Assembly (NCBI GenBank): GCA_963691705.1
Contig: OY829541.1
Coordinates: forward strand, 52,968,377-53,032,376
DNA length: 64,000 bases
Source: Viola odorata
Lineage: Eukaryota; Streptophyta; Magnoliopsida; Malpighiales; Violaceae
Direction: 5' to 3'
In this document: one piece after another, positions 1 to 11,684 of the stretch
Numbering within the stretch: the first letter of the stretch is position 1
Layout: each line of letters opens with the position of its first letter
Position numbers and translations under genes: made by a program
The notes under the pieces: model-generated
What the model was told of the DNA's origin: nothing
Databases searched by the model: none
Seen by the model: only the letters and a program-made list of their open reading frames with translations

Positions 1-1240
1 ATCTGAGTAAATCATTTTCGTTTTGGTCATGTCAAAAGATCACGCAGCTGAGACCGAGGGGAGCAGTATCTCTTTACGTCTAAATTGTCTGGGAAATATG
101 TGGTCCTCAGAACTCTACGAAATTTGGTATGGTAAAATTTTGGCCTGTGGTAGGCATCTTTCATGTTTTGGTCGAGTGGAAATTACACGGAAATCATTTT
201 CATCTTGGTCATTACAAAAGATCGCGCAGCTGATGCCGAGAGGGAGCAGCATATCTTCACGCCAAAATTATTTTTGAGAGATGTGTCACCCAAAACTTTA
301 TGAAACTTGGCGTGAGAATACTTCAATGTGTTGCGAACAACTTTCATGTTTTGGCCGAATGGAAAATCTGAGCTACTCGTATCGATATTGGCCAAAACAA
401 AAGAACACGCAGCTGAAACCGAGAAGGGCAGCAATCTTTGATGTGATCACCCTCATCTCTTGGTGCTAAGCATGAACAGTGAACACCCAACCTTCTGTTT
501 CCGCGGCGTGATCACATTTACGGGAGTGATGCGCTGCCCCAAAAATTCTGAAATTTGGTATCGTAGAACTTTAATGTGTTGCGAACAACTTTCGTGTTTT
601 GGCCGAGCGGAAATTCTGAACCAATCGTGCCGATATTGACCAAAATAAAAGAACGCGCAGCTGGGACCGAGGAGGGCGACTGTCCTTGCGCTTCGAATTT
701 TTTTGTGAAAGATTGGCTGCCCAGAACTTCCTGAAATTTTTTCATGGGTAAGCTTCAATGTGTTATGAACGTCTTTTGTGTTTTGGCCGAATGGAAACTC
801 TGAGCCAATGGTGTCGATTTTGGCCAAAACAAAATGGTACGCAGCTGAGACCGAGAAGGAGAGACTGTCCTTACGCTTCGAATTGTTTGTGAAATATTGG
901 TCGCCCAGAACTTCATGAAATTTTTCAAGATTAAACTTCAACATGTTGGGAACATCTTCCATGTTTTGGCTGAGTGGAAACTCTGAGCCAATCATCTCCG
1001 TTTTGGCCAAGACAAAAGATCGCGCAGCTGGGACCGAGTAGCAGCTGTCCTTGCGCTTCGAATTTTTTCGTGAGAGATGTGTTGTTCTGAAAATTATGAA
1101 ATTTGGTAAGGGTGGAGTCTTATGTGTTATGAACGTTTTTTGTGTTTTGGTTGAGTGAAAATTTGGGGCCAAACGTATTCATATTGGCCGAGATAAAAGA
1201 GTGTGCAGCTGAAGCCAAAATAACTACCTCTTGCGTTCCG
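1..1240. repeat. Degenerate ~182-bp satellite-like tandem array
   Basis: A conserved core reading roughly CGCGCAGCTGRGACCGAG recurs at 41, 223, 406, 654, 838, 1021 and 1202. The spacings are 182, 183, 248, 184, 183 and 181 bases, so this is a tandem array with a monomer of about 182 bp; the 248-base interval holds about 66 extra bases. A second conserved block (TGTTTTGGCCGAGTGGAAA-like) precedes each core. Several ORFs run through the array on both strands, but 182 is not a multiple of three and copies fall in different frames, so they are not taken as genes. The array starts at or before the window edge. Monomer length is typical of plant satellites; the family is not recognised. Confidence 0.75.
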
Positions 1241-1249
1241 ATTTTTTTT

Positions 1250-1470
1250 TTTGTGAGCGTGTTCTTTATTTCCAAGGTCAGTCCTTCGTGTTGTGTCTTT
1301 TGGCTTTGGGTTTTATTTTGAGGAGAGTCACATATTCGAGAGTAATGGTCTTTTGACATTTTTTGCAAAGGAGAACTCACATAGTTTATCCGTATAATTT
1401 ACAAGGTCAGTCCTTCGTGTTGAGCGTGTTCTTTATCTTTTGTCATTGATTTTTTTTAAAGAGGACACAA
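1250..1470. repeat. Short duplicated block next to the satellite array
   Basis: A phrase containing AAGGTCAGTCCTTCGTGTTG occurs at about 1275 and again at about 1400, each time next to GAGCGTGTTCTTTAT. The two copies lie about 125 bases apart directly after the last satellite monomer. No coding potential is visible. Confidence 0.5.
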
Positions 1471-1920
1471 CCAATATGAGTCGGATCAACTATCTAAATC
1501 TATCCAAAATTTTGGTAGACAAAGGTCTAGGAACATTGTTTACATGGGGCAAAAAGATAAAATCAAGGTAGCTGATGCGCGATTTAATTTCCCAAGTTTT
1601 GAAACGTCTAACTCCACTACGTCCATTCCAATCTTGGTCGACAAAACCTGACTTCTATATATCCCCTTGTTCTAACTGATCAATGTAGCTTGAAATCCCG
1701 AAAGTATTAAATGAAAGCATCGTGGGTGTTGCCATTTGAGTGAATAAACAGTGTGGGGCTTTTTCGGAAAGAAAGAATCCTGTAATTTTTAAAAGATAAA
1801 ATGTGAGAAAAATAAAGATGAGATCGTAATATATAAATGAATGGCATCAAAGAAGAAAAAAAATTCACGAACATGATGCATGTGCTGGTGTGACTCCAAC
1901 TATTTCTAACTGGCTGAAAA
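1471..1920. other. Intergenic stretch without recognisable features
   Basis: No convincing ORF, RNA gene or repeat is visible. Composition is moderately AT-rich. It separates the satellite array from the retrotransposon-derived sequence that begins near 1920. Confidence 0.5.
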
Positions 1921-4900
1921 GTTTCCCGAATGTTACCCTAAAAGGGGTCCCCCATAAATGGATACGAGAGCGTTGACCGAATCATGACAAGGATTCTGGG
2001 CGCTCAATCCATTTAGGGGTTCAACATCCGAGTTAGGGTTCATGAAAGCATACTAGGACACAGGTCCGCAGGGCTTCACTAATACCTTCCTAATCCTATT
2101 GGGTATCATGGCCGGCGATAAGCATTATGCATGAGATGCATATGAACAATTTATTAAAGCCAATAGTATATAACAATCACGAAAACAATTTATTCAAAAC
2201 AAGTAAATAATAAAAAAGCAAACACCATAAAACCGGCTTCGACCCTACTAGTCCCCAGTGAAGTCGCCAAACTGTCGCACCCCCTTTTTCGTTGAAAACG
2301 AGTTTAAGGTTTGGGACGGATGCTAAGCATAAATGGATGCTTCGCATAATACAATGAAGTCGCCACCCTAATTTTCTAAGGTTTAGGGAACCTAAGCGTC
2401 ATGGCATAAAAAAAGTAAAAACTAAGGCACAATGGTCTAAACCAAAGAACGATGGTTCGAGGTCGTATTTATGGACTTGGGAAGGTGTTAGGCACCCAAG
2501 TCACATCCTTAAAAGGTTACCGGTAAAAAGGTGTTTGAAAACAGTTTTGATATACAAAGATTTGTTTAAAGATCGAAGCATGTCAACCTCTTCTTCCTAC
2601 GAACTCGAGTCACTTTCCAGTCATTTACATAGGCCAATGATTGAATCGTGTCAACAGAGTCCGCTTACCGAATTGGGACACTTTCTGATTATTTAAACAT
2701 TTTTGACACGATTTGGCCCTTAAAGGTGACGTTACATCTTAGCATTCGGGACTTGTTATTTTCGTTTGGGTTCGAGGGATGGGGTTACCATTTTGTCTCG
2801 ATGCTAGAGCGGACGTTCCCCCCCTTATCATTGGGCCATGCATGATTTACCTAGTTACTAAGTGATCTATCATAGCAAAACTAGCAAAGTACATTTTTAT
2901 GAATGTACATATATTGGATATGGTCTGTGGAACCATTATGCATATATCACAGTATGACAATTAATTTCATGGCATAGAAAACAAGTGATGTAAACATGTA
3001 AGCATGTGGTTTGATTTTAATTGCTAACAATTCTATATGTCATGTATACGAATGGTGGTTCTAACGCTTCCTAAGTGGTCATGCATACGATGAGGTTTAA
3101 GGCTTTGGACCTTTGTGTGAACATACAAGGAAACGTTTAAGGTAATCTCACCTTTTGGACGAACCCCGATCGACGACAATTGACATAAGTACTTTAGGTA
3201 TACACATACACGATTTAACTACTTAGCTAACTATTACAAGTCACAATTCAAAATAATAACTACTTATCTAATTATTACAAATTGGAGGTCGGAATAACTA
3301 TCTAACTAATTATTACAACAATTGAAATAACTAATTAATTACAACAATATTACTTTATTACAACAAGTGAAAATAAGCAATTAATTACAACAAGTTTTAG
3401 CAATTAATTATTACCACATTCATGCAATTAAAACTAATTGACAATTAATTATCACAACGAATACATGGAAATGAAGACCTATAATTTCTAATGGGCCGGG
3501 CTAGGCCCATACTTGGATTCCTAATTTTGGTAAACATGCATGCAAATAACATTTACGGAAATCATTTAAATTAAATAAAAGAAAAGTAAAACGTACTTTT
3601 GCGCAAAGGTTTAATGTTTAACCTACAAAGCGAGAGTGTTAGCGAAGGTTTGAAAATAAATAAATAATAAAGAGCGCATGCAATATTTATTTAATTTGAC
3701 GAATAATTATATAAACATCGCAAACAAGTATACCATTTATTTATTATATAAACATACGAGTATTTCATTTTTTTAAACATGGCATAAGCACATTATTGTC
3801 ATGTGAACATACGAACATTTCATGACTCGAACAATGCGTAAAAAATATACAAATAATCCATACGATTTAAATATATATCATTTAACATACAAATATTTTA
3901 ATACCATTTAAACACAAAATAAAAAAAGCATATGAACGTTTTACGCAATTTAACATATTATAAAAGCATACGAACATATTATAAAATCATACGAACATTT
4001 TACACTTTTTACGAAAAAATGAGTGGGTCCCACATTCGAATTTTGGACATTAAAAAATGGGCTTGGCCTAAGCCAAGCCCAAGTTTTAATTTATATGATG
4101 GGCCAAAGCCTTAAAAGGAAAAGGAAATGGGAACGGATGGGCTTGGCTTACGCCAAGGCCCATCCGTGGTATTTAAAGGAAAGGGACGGGCTTGGCCCGT
4201 CACCTTTCAAATGAAAGAACAAAGCAGCCATGCTGCAACTGTTCTTCTTCTCCAGTACGTCGCCGGCGACAGGGGTGGCCGGAGTTCAACCGAAAATCAT
4301 GCCAAACGAAACCTCAACTCCCCCACGAAAACAGCAATTAAAATTGAACAAAACAGTGGCCAATTTTCACATGGAATAATGAACTATTTAACATGCATTT
4401 TTGTGATTAATTAGCTAGAGCAAGCAAGCAATTAAATTGAGGCAAGGGAAATGTAATTAGCATATAAACTAAGCATGTGAGTCAAGTTTAAGCAATTAAA
4501 TCATGCATTATATACAAAAATGAAAATTAAAGAGAGTTTAGAGGGAGAAAGAGCTTACTGTCCAGGAGAGAATTGGTCCAAGAAGGATGAGCAAGAAATG
4601 GAGATTCAGGGGAGATTTTGGTGCCCTTATTTCGTTGCATGAAGCTTGCTATTTATAGAGGAATTTGGAGTCGGTTTGGAGGAGGTTTTGTGGCTGAAAA
4701 TGGACGGGAGAAATGGAAAGGTGAACAGTGGCCGGAGTGGAGGCCAAGTTTGGGTTTGTGTGGCCTTGATTGATCGGATGGGACTTGGTGATGATCAAAG
4801 TAGAGTCGGTGAAGGTAGCTTGGGAGAAATGTGAGGTAATTTGGATATTTCATGCATTAATTGTCATTAATGCATGAAATTGGACACGAACGGGATATTT

Positions 4901-5379
4901 TCGTACGAGCGAATTCGTAGGAAAGTGAAAATAAATCCGAGCCGAGGAAACCACGACGTGCAGAAAAATAAGACAAGAAAACTAATATACAGTGAAGAAA
5001 TGCGAAAGTTGAGTTAACATATTTATTTTCTCTTTCGGAAGTGTCAAAACGTTCGGACGTAAAATAAATGCCCTTACGATAAAAATTGAACAAAACTGAA
5101 TGAAGTGGCGTGAAAGAGAAAAATAGTACGTATTTATCAATTAAAGAAATAGTGCGTTCGAGCCTCGGTCCGAGAAAACTTACTCGAGACCGATAGAAGT
5201 TCGCGAAAAGACAGTTAAAAGTACGAAAAAATTAAAAAGGCACGAAATGACACGCAATATTAAACAAACTAGCCTAGGACCAAGAATCGGCAGAAATTTG
5301 ACCTAGACGAGCTATTAAATGCGGTAAACGCTAAATATGCAAAATTGTGACGAGAAAAATCCAAAATCGGGTAGCAACA
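1921..5379 (+). mobile_element. Tat/Ogre-like Ty3/gypsy remnant, 3' end plus LTR
   Basis: The string GTCCCCAGTGAAGTCGCC followed by TGTCGCACCCCC (about 2250-2285) resembles the junction of internal sequence and 3' LTR in Tat/Ogre elements. GAAGTCGCCACC and GGGAAGGTGTTAGGCACCC then follow inside the putative LTR. The LTR would run from TGTCGCACC at 2273 to GGGTAGCAACA near 5379, about 3.1 kb, within the long LTR range of this lineage. No pol ORF remains and no flanking duplication was found, so it could be a truncated element or a solo LTR with adjoining sequence. A related fragment lies at 22978-23230. Lineage assignment is from remembered consensus phrases, not a search. Confidence 0.5.
4059..4165. 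repeat. Two short hairpins inside the LTR-like sequence
   Basis: GGGCTTGGC-CTAA-GCCAAGCCC at 4059-4080 is a perfect 9-bp stem with a 4-base loop. A second imperfect stem (GGATGGGCTTGGC / GCCAAGGCCCATCC) lies at about 4135-4165. GGGCC-type and GGGCTT-type motifs are common in plant promoters, so these may be promoter elements of the LTR. Confidence 0.5.
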
Positions 5380-5757
5380 ATATCACCCTTTGTTGACTGG
5401 AAATTTTGGGATTTCATTACCGAATTGGATTTCTAGGGCTAAGGTACCGTCTCCATGCCCTACGCTTGCTCCTCTTCCTGTTCTCTTGCTTGGCTTGTTT
5501 ACTCCATTAATAAGTCATGCCTCTCCTTCTTTGATTAAGAGGGATTGCAGTGGTGCTGGTAGTTTGTGCGTGGTCTGCGACGACGGCAGCGTCAAGGGTT
5601 CTGCTCGGGAGGCATTTCTTGGTTGATGTTCTTGTCGGGGCGTGTTTGGGTATTCTTGAAGGAGCTTTTGAGGTATTTATGTTCTTGTAACTAAGTTTGA
5701 GGGTTTTTTGGGTTTGTTTTGTTTCTGATTTTGATTTTGATCCTGGGTTCTGGATAG

Positions 5758-6099
5758 GGAACTCTGAGGGTCCCTGGGCTGATGCTATTTCGGTGCTTGA
5801 ATCTGAGAAGGATGATGACTTTTATAGTGTTCATGAAGGTGAGTAGATTTACTAGAATAAACATCTATCTAGCTGGAGATGAAGTTTTTGGTTTGTTGAT
5901 GATTGAATTTGATCTAAGAAATGGTTTGTTTTAATTTCCTGCGGATGTGTTTTCTGTGGTTGGTTCAGAAACTGCTTCAGATGAGATGTCCAGTGTCTAT
6001 GCTGGATGGGATGGAAATGGATTGCTTAATTGTGGGATTCTTGATCCTTCGACCATTAGTTGTGTTTATGCTTTACATTCTTCCCTGGGTTTGGCTTGA
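5758..6099 (+). pseudogene. Captured exon fragments of a DUF1336/EDR2-like gene
   Basis: An open segment at 5758-5838 lies between a splice acceptor (GATAG) and donor (GTGAG) and encodes WADAISVLESEKDDDFYSVHE. It joins in frame to a second acceptor-bounded segment at 5969-6099 (ETASDEMSSVY...) that ends at TGA. The W-x-D-x-x-S-V-L-E-S-x-x-D-D-D-F-x-S-V-H pattern resembles the N-terminal region of plant DUF1336 (ENHANCED DISEASE RESISTANCE 2-like) proteins. No DUF1336 domain follows; instead an exon of an unrelated gene lies 1 kb downstream. The region is therefore read as gene fragments, probably carried here by a transposon. No clear start exon was identified. Confidence 0.45.
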
Positions 6100-6669
6100 A
6101 TGTGAATGAATTAGAAAACTACATGATTTTCATTTATTCACGATCTTTGATTAGGAAAGTCTATATTTTTTGTTGCTGCGTTTGTGGTGCAAACTGTAAA
6201 CTGAGGAACTTAAACCTCTTATTTTGATTATGAAATTGATTTGTGAGGAGTGGTAGTTCCCTTTTTATTTTTGAGAGGAACCATATGTGTTGAGATTGTA
6301 CATATCACCACTCTCTCTCTTTCTAAGCTTTGTTGTTCTACATTGTTTTCCGTAGTGTCTATGTTATGAATAGTGGTCTATTGCATTATTTCCAACTTCT
6401 TTGTTCTTTTGAGTGCCTTCAACTCTTTTTTTGACTTCTGCACATTGTCTTTTATGGACCATTCTTCATCATTATTGTTCTTCATGTCTGAAATTTCATT
6501 TATCATTAATCTATTAGGGAGCCAGTTTCCTGGTGCTTGTATGAGTAAAGGAATTTTATTGCCCGTATGATGAATTTAGATTGACACATGCTCGTTTCCT
6601 CATCTTGGCTCCATGCTTGGGGTAGGACGGGCATGGGGTATCTATAGGGAGTTTCTGTTTTCTTCCGTG

Positions 6670-7000
6670 GCAGTGTGTTGTGTTTGTTGTTGTGCAGCAG
6701 TGATGCTGCGTTTGTCTCTTTTCTGGGCTGGTTGAATGTCATTTTGTTTGTTAGCGAGTTGTGTTTGCTGGTGTGCCACAACTGTGCTGTGTTTGTTTCT
6801 TTTTCTGGGCTGGCTGAGTGCCAGTTTGGTTGCTAGCGAGTTGTGGTTGCTGGTGTGCAGCAGCTGTGTTGCGTTTATTTCTTTTCCTGGGCTGGTTGAG
6901 TGCCAGTTTGGGTGTTAGCGTGTTGTGTTTGTTGTTGGGCAGCAGTTGTGCTGCGTCTGTTCTCTTTTTTGGGTTGGTTGTTGCCAGCTTGAATGCTCGT
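6670..7000. repeat. ~82-bp tandem repeat, about four copies
   Basis: The phrase GCAGCAGTTGTGCTGCGTTTG and variants recur at 6694, 6775, 6857 and 6939 (spacing 81-82), each followed by TTTCTGGGCTGGTTGAGTGCC. The array lies between the two captured gene fragments, in intron-like sequence. Short ORFs through it are by-products of the repeat. Confidence 0.75.
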
Positions 7001-7089
7001 CATGGTTGTATTTGGTATCTTGTTTATTGACCTTAATGTGGTTGAAGCAATTCTAATGAGGCTGCTTCTTTTTGACATGTGGAATTCAG

Positions 7090-7269
7090 TGTAAAAGAGA
7101 AGGTTTTCTACAAAAGATTAAAGATGAAGAAGGTGAAGGATGCAACGTTTATGGATTCTTGGAAGTTAACAAGGTGGCTGGAAATTTTCATTTTGCACCA
7201 GTGAAGAGTTTTCAACAATCAAATGTCCATGCACATGATCTGCTGGCATTTCAAATGGACAGTTTTAAT
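7090..7269 (+). pseudogene. Captured single exon of a PDI-C (PDI5-4-like/ERGIC-type) gene
   Basis: Exactly 60 codons lie between an acceptor (AATTCAG) and a donor (GTAAGA). The translation begins CKREGFLQKIKDEEGEGCNV and continues YGFLEVNKVAGNFHFAP, then a stretch ending HDLLAFQMDSFN. This closely matches the central exon of plant PDI-C proteins, which fuse a thioredoxin domain to the ERV/ERGIC COPII-vesicle domain (PF07970). Only this exon is present. The thioredoxin exons upstream and the rest of the ERV domain downstream are missing, so it cannot encode the enzyme. The family usually has APGKSF where this copy has APVKSF, consistent with relaxed constraint. It is an isolated exon with intact splice borders next to fragments of a different gene, which suggests transposon capture. 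Confidence 0.7.
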
Positions 7270-7319
7270 GTAAGATTTGGTCCTATTCATTCTGGACAAC
7301 TTGTATAGATTGAACATCT

Positions 7320-8300
7320 ATTTTACAAATTGTAGATTTGTTAATGAATTCATTTTTTCCTCAATAAAAAATAGTACTAGCTTCATCATTCTTCTCTTCT
7401 TCCATTACCAGCTTTCTTCTTCAGCCATCCAAGCACATCAAAATCTCCACTCCTGCATTTTCCAACTAAAATGCATACAGGAAAAAAAGAAAAGAAAGAA
7501 AAAAGAAAGAAAAATACATCAAAATATAATAATTTTCAGATTATTAAAAAAAATGTTTATATATAATAAAAAATTTTAAATACAAATAAAAAAATTAATA
7601 AATGTGTCACAACTAATATTTAAATATGTTACTTTCATTGTATAAAGAAATAAATTAATTTAAATAATCTATATATATATACTAAAAAATATTAATTATG
7701 TATGTTAAAAATAAATTGTGTCCTTTATAGTCATTTTATATCATTTAATGTAAGATTGGATATCAATTAGTTAGTGACAATACCAAAATAAAAAATAAGA
7801 TCCTAATATTTTAAATATTTAGTAGAGTATTTTAATAATTGAACCATATGGTAAATATTATAATGTTACTTACCAACTTTTATGTTTATTTGAATAATAT
7901 GACGGAGTCAAAGTAGAAATTCATATGTTACATTAATTTTTTTAAAAATTAATGTAATATTATTGATGTATTCGCATAAAAAAAGTAACTCAATAGGTAA
8001 TAGATTAATGATCAATAGATAATTGTGATTTTATATATGTAAAATTTTAAAATAGTGCTCAATATTTAACTTTATTTAATAAAATGTTAATTATTTGTTT
8101 AAAGAAATAGATTGATTTAAATAATCTATATACATACTAAAAAATATTAATTTTAATGCTTGAAACAAATTGTGTCCTTAAAATTGCAGCTTTTAGAAAA
8201 TTATAGTTAAATTATTTGTTAGAAAAAAAAGATTGAATTAAATAATGTAAATAAATAACACTAAAAATGACTGATGCCCTTTATAGTCATTTTACACTCA
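7320..8300. repeat. AT-rich intergenic DNA with three degenerate ~90-bp repeats
   Basis: A block reading AATTTAAATAATCTATATA...ACTAAAAAATATTAATT...ATTGTGTCCTTTATAGTCATTTTA occurs at about 7647-7740, again at about 8104-8190, and in a weaker form at about 8222-8294. No coding sequence is visible. Confidence 0.45.
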
Positions 8301-8500
8301 AACCATAGTTCTAAAAGCAGTGTTTACCAAACACCAAAAACAACTTCTCGTTTCCCACAGCATTTTTAAGAAATGTTTACCAAACAGCACACTGCTTTGC
8401 GCAAAAGTGTTTTTCCCACAACACTTTTGCTCACAACACTTTTTGGACCAGAACCGGAACGCCAAACAGACCCTTAGTCCAATGTCAAATCATTCCAGGG
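8300..8500. repeat. MITE-like dispersed repeat fragment
   Basis: The phrases AGCAGTGTTTACCAAACAC and GCCAAACAGACCCTTAGT are of a type common in plant non-autonomous DNA transposons. No terminal repeats or target duplication were found, so this is only a suggestion. Confidence 0.3.
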
Positions 8501-8729
8501 TGGGAAGACTGAGTTATTAAATTTAGAAAAAGTTTGGAATAAAGAAAATATTTTATTTATTTTTAACGAGGAAAAAGAAGAATCCCTGATATACTTGACG
8601 GAACCAAATGTTCGGTTGATTGCTCAGATGCCAGAAAGGCAATAAAGAATGGTATGAAATTATTAAATGCTACCGTAGAAAATAACAATAATGCTATATT
8701 ACTCCATGAGTCCATATATTAGAAATAAG

Positions 8730-9880
8730 GGGAAATAGCTTAAAGCACCCTTTTACTATACGCGAAAACCAAAAACCTCCCCTATCCTTCAAAAACTCCT
8801 ATACACCTCCCCTGTACTACGTTGACCGAGCAAAGCGTGGTCTCCGTCCACTTTGACTAACGGACCTTAGTGTTGACCGTTGACATTAATTAAAAAATTC
8901 AGAAAAAATGTAAAAATTCCAAAAAAATATATAAAAATTTCAAAAAAAATATAAAAACTTCAAAAAAAATATAAAAACTTCAAAAAAAAAATAAAAATTT
9001 CATAAAAAATATAAAACTTCAAAAAAAATCTAAAAAATATTTAAAAAATGTAAAAATTCACAAAACATATCAAAAAAAAATTTAAAATGTAAAAATTCAC
9101 AAAAAACATATAATTTTTTTTTAAAAAAAATGTAAACATTCACAAAACAATTAATAAACCTAAAACTCCAGAAAAAATGTAAAAATTCTAAAAACATGTA
9201 ATAATTCCTAAAAAAAATCTAAAAGTTTTAAAAAATATATAAAAAATGTAAAAATTCAGAAAAAATGTAAAACATCTAGAAAAAATGTAAAAATCCATAA
9301 AAATATAAAACATCCTGAAAAAATGTAAAAATCCATAAAAAACGTAAGAATTCACAAAAAAATGTAAAAATCCAAAAAATCCAAAAAAAGCGTAAAAAAT
9401 AAAAAACATTCAACAAAAATATAAAAAATTAATTTTTTTTAAAAAAAATTTAATTAACCTAAGGAATTGTTTATTTCTTTTGGAATTTTTACATTTTTTT
9501 CTGGATTTTTATGTTAATTAATTTTTTTTGGAATTTTTACATTTTTTTTTGGATTTGTTACGATTTTTTTGGATTTTTAGGTTAATTAATTTTTATATTT
9601 TTTTTGGATTTTTACATTTTTCTAGATGTTTTATTTTTTTCTGAATGTTTTGTGTATTTTTTCATTTTTTTTATTTTTTACATTTTAAAAAAAAAATTAT
9701 ATTTTTTTGTGATTTTTTACATTTTTTTGTAAATTTTAAGATTTTTTTGCAATTTCTATTTATTTTTTTGGAATTCTTACATTTTTTTAAAAATTTTAGA
9801 TGATATTTGTGAATTTTTACATTTTTTCTGAATTTTTTAATTAAAGTCAACGGTCAACACTAACGGTCCGTTAGTAGTTA
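8730..9880. mobile_element. AT-rich foldback (MULE-like) element
   Basis: The sequence CTAACGGACCTTAGTGTTGACCG at 8867 is matched, inverted, by CGGTCAACACTAACGGTCCGTTAG ending at 9874. Between them, many units like AAAAATGTAAAAATTC on the left (about 8900-9420) are mirrored by GAATTTTTACATTTTTT units on the right (about 9470-9850), so about 1 kb could fold into one long hairpin. The left side extends outward to GGGGAAATAGCTTAAAGCACCC near 8729, but the matching outer right end is missing. The right side is therefore truncated or replaced. ORFs here are low-complexity artefacts. Confidence 0.6.
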
Positions 9881-10108
9881 TATGCAGATAATCTTAATCA
9901 TTCAAGCATTATCGAACTCTAAAAAGAAAAGACTACTAATATACTTTGCTCCATTTGTAAAACTCGTTCGAGATTAAGGCCGATAAATCTCTCTCTCCTA
10001 TTTTTATATCATTAGTTAGGCAAAACTCGTTAGGCTTGCTAAATGGGCTAATGGTTGTGTACACCAATGGGCCCATGGACCCTTTAATACGCATATTAAA
10101 TGGGCACG
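9872..10108. repeat. Dispersed repeat, copy A (inverted partner at 23333-23502)
   Basis: From AGTAGTTATATGCAGATAAT to TTAAATGGGCACG, this stretch matches the reverse complement of 23333-23502 with scattered substitutions and about 70 extra bases near 9990-10055. It contains GGGCCCATGGACCC. The family is not recognised. Confidence 0.65.
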
Positions 10109-10142
10109 TGATCGAGAACAAGTGTTGTTGAGAGAGGTTATA

Positions 10143-11684
10143 ATAGTTATCAGAACCGGACCGGACAGCGAACCAGAAATGAAAATTTGGTGGTTCAATC
10201 GGGTTGAACCGGGTTCGATCGGATTGTAGTTGCTGGTCTGTCCGGAACCGTTTACATATTAAACCGGTAAATCTTAGACTATTGAACTGGATTGAACCGG
10301 CTGGTTTTTTTACTGTAGCATTTTATAATATATAAAAATAAAGTTATAATATATTAAAATAAAGTATATAAAGTAGATCAAAAGTTAAAAATAAAGAAAC
10401 TATCTAACATTCAAATGACACTTAAATATTCCAATTACAAAATAAAGAAACAATCTAACATTCAAACACCACTTAAATATTCATACACACTTAATTATCA
10501 CCCTTAAATATTCATACACACTTAATAGTCTTTGTGCATAGTAATCGAACAAATTAATCTTTAATTACTTTACAAGTGGATAGATACACTTTAAATTAAA
10601 TTAAATTATCGGTACTACTATCTTTTTAATGAAAATTATATTATTTTTTTCAAATAATAATAATAATAATAATGTTTTAAACAAAATGATCTAAGTAGTA
10701 AATATGTAAAAGTACCCGTAAGAAATTAGATTTAAGTTCAAATTTTACTTCTGTTTATAAAAAAATAAAAATAAAAATAGTACTATTCATCAAAAAAAGG
10801 AGCATCAAATGAAGTAAATGAGAAATAACGTGCTCACCCTTTCTTCCTAATGGGCCGGCCTATTGGCCAGGCCCAAACCTAACCCATATTATTATATTAG
10901 TCAACCCATCCGCCCTATACACAACACACACACAATACTTTCTCCTTCTCCCTTTTCCTGCAAAAAAAGCAAAGCAAAGAGCAAACACCAAAAGCCAAAA
11001 CCGAATAGAAAAAAAAGTAAATGAAACAATAAACAAAACAAAGGGAAGAACAGAGTAGATAGACAACAAGCAAACGGAAGGAATGGTGTTGAAAAGCAGG
11101 GGCCACGGCAGCGAGCAGCAGCTGCAACGGAGATGAGCAGCGGCGGCGACGGCGACGGCGACAACAACGGTGGTGAGGTTTTTTCTTATTTTTCTTGGGA
11201 TTGATTGATTCGGGATCTGGGTATTGATTTTTGGGTGATTGATTCGGGATCTGGGTATTGATTTTTGGGTTTGATTTTGGTGATTTGAACGGGATTTTTT
11301 GTGATGGTTTGGTGCTGGTTTTGGTGTGGGTGTTTGGGTTTGAGTGATGGTGCTGGTTGTTGGTTGCTGGTTGCTTGCGGCTGTGAATCTGATTGAGAAA
11401 GAGAGACACAAGGAAAAGAAAAGAAGTCCACGTGAAAGAGGAGATTAAGTGAGAAGGAAAATGGCGTCGTTCGTGCCAAAACGACACCGTGGCAGATAAG
11501 TTGCCAAACCGGACAGTTTGGCAACAAACCGGCCGGTTCTCCGGTTCATAAAAAACCAGACGAACCGGCCGGTCCGACCCGGGTCAGAGGCGCATCCGGT
11601 CAGAAAGGTGAATCGGACCGGAAAGCAGAAAATGACCGGTTGAACCGGACGGACCGGCCGGTCCGGTCCGATTATGATAACTAT
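10143..11684. mobile_element. hAT-like non-autonomous element with captured gene-like sequence
   Basis: The termini are inverted: ATAGTTATCAGAACCGGACCGG at the left and, read from the right, ATAGTTATCATAATCGGACCGG. Both subterminal regions are crowded with GGACCGG/CCGGTTC motifs, as in plant hAT MITE-type elements. The flanks are AGGTTATA (10135-10142) and GGGTTATA (11685-11692), an 8-bp target duplication with one mismatch; 8 bp is the hAT size. No transposase is present. Internal sequence at about 10900-11180 looks like a host 5'UTR followed by an ATG and a (GGCGAC)n stretch ending at a donor-like GTGAG, which may be captured promoter and exon sequence. A ~36-bp direct repeat (GATTCGGGATCTGGGTATTG) lies at about 11210-11275. 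Confidence 0.65.

Noticed and set aside
1001..1012. TTTTGGCCAAGA in the satellite resembles the palindrome of the 12.6-kb element.
   Set aside because: Other monomers read TTGGCCAAAACAAAAG at the same place, so the match is a one-copy variant of a different consensus.
453..1172. A 239-codon open frame on the minus strand through the left-end repeats.
   Set aside because: It crosses several ~182-bp monomers whose period is not divisible by three, and similar frames exist on both strands. It follows from stop-poor repeats, not a gene.
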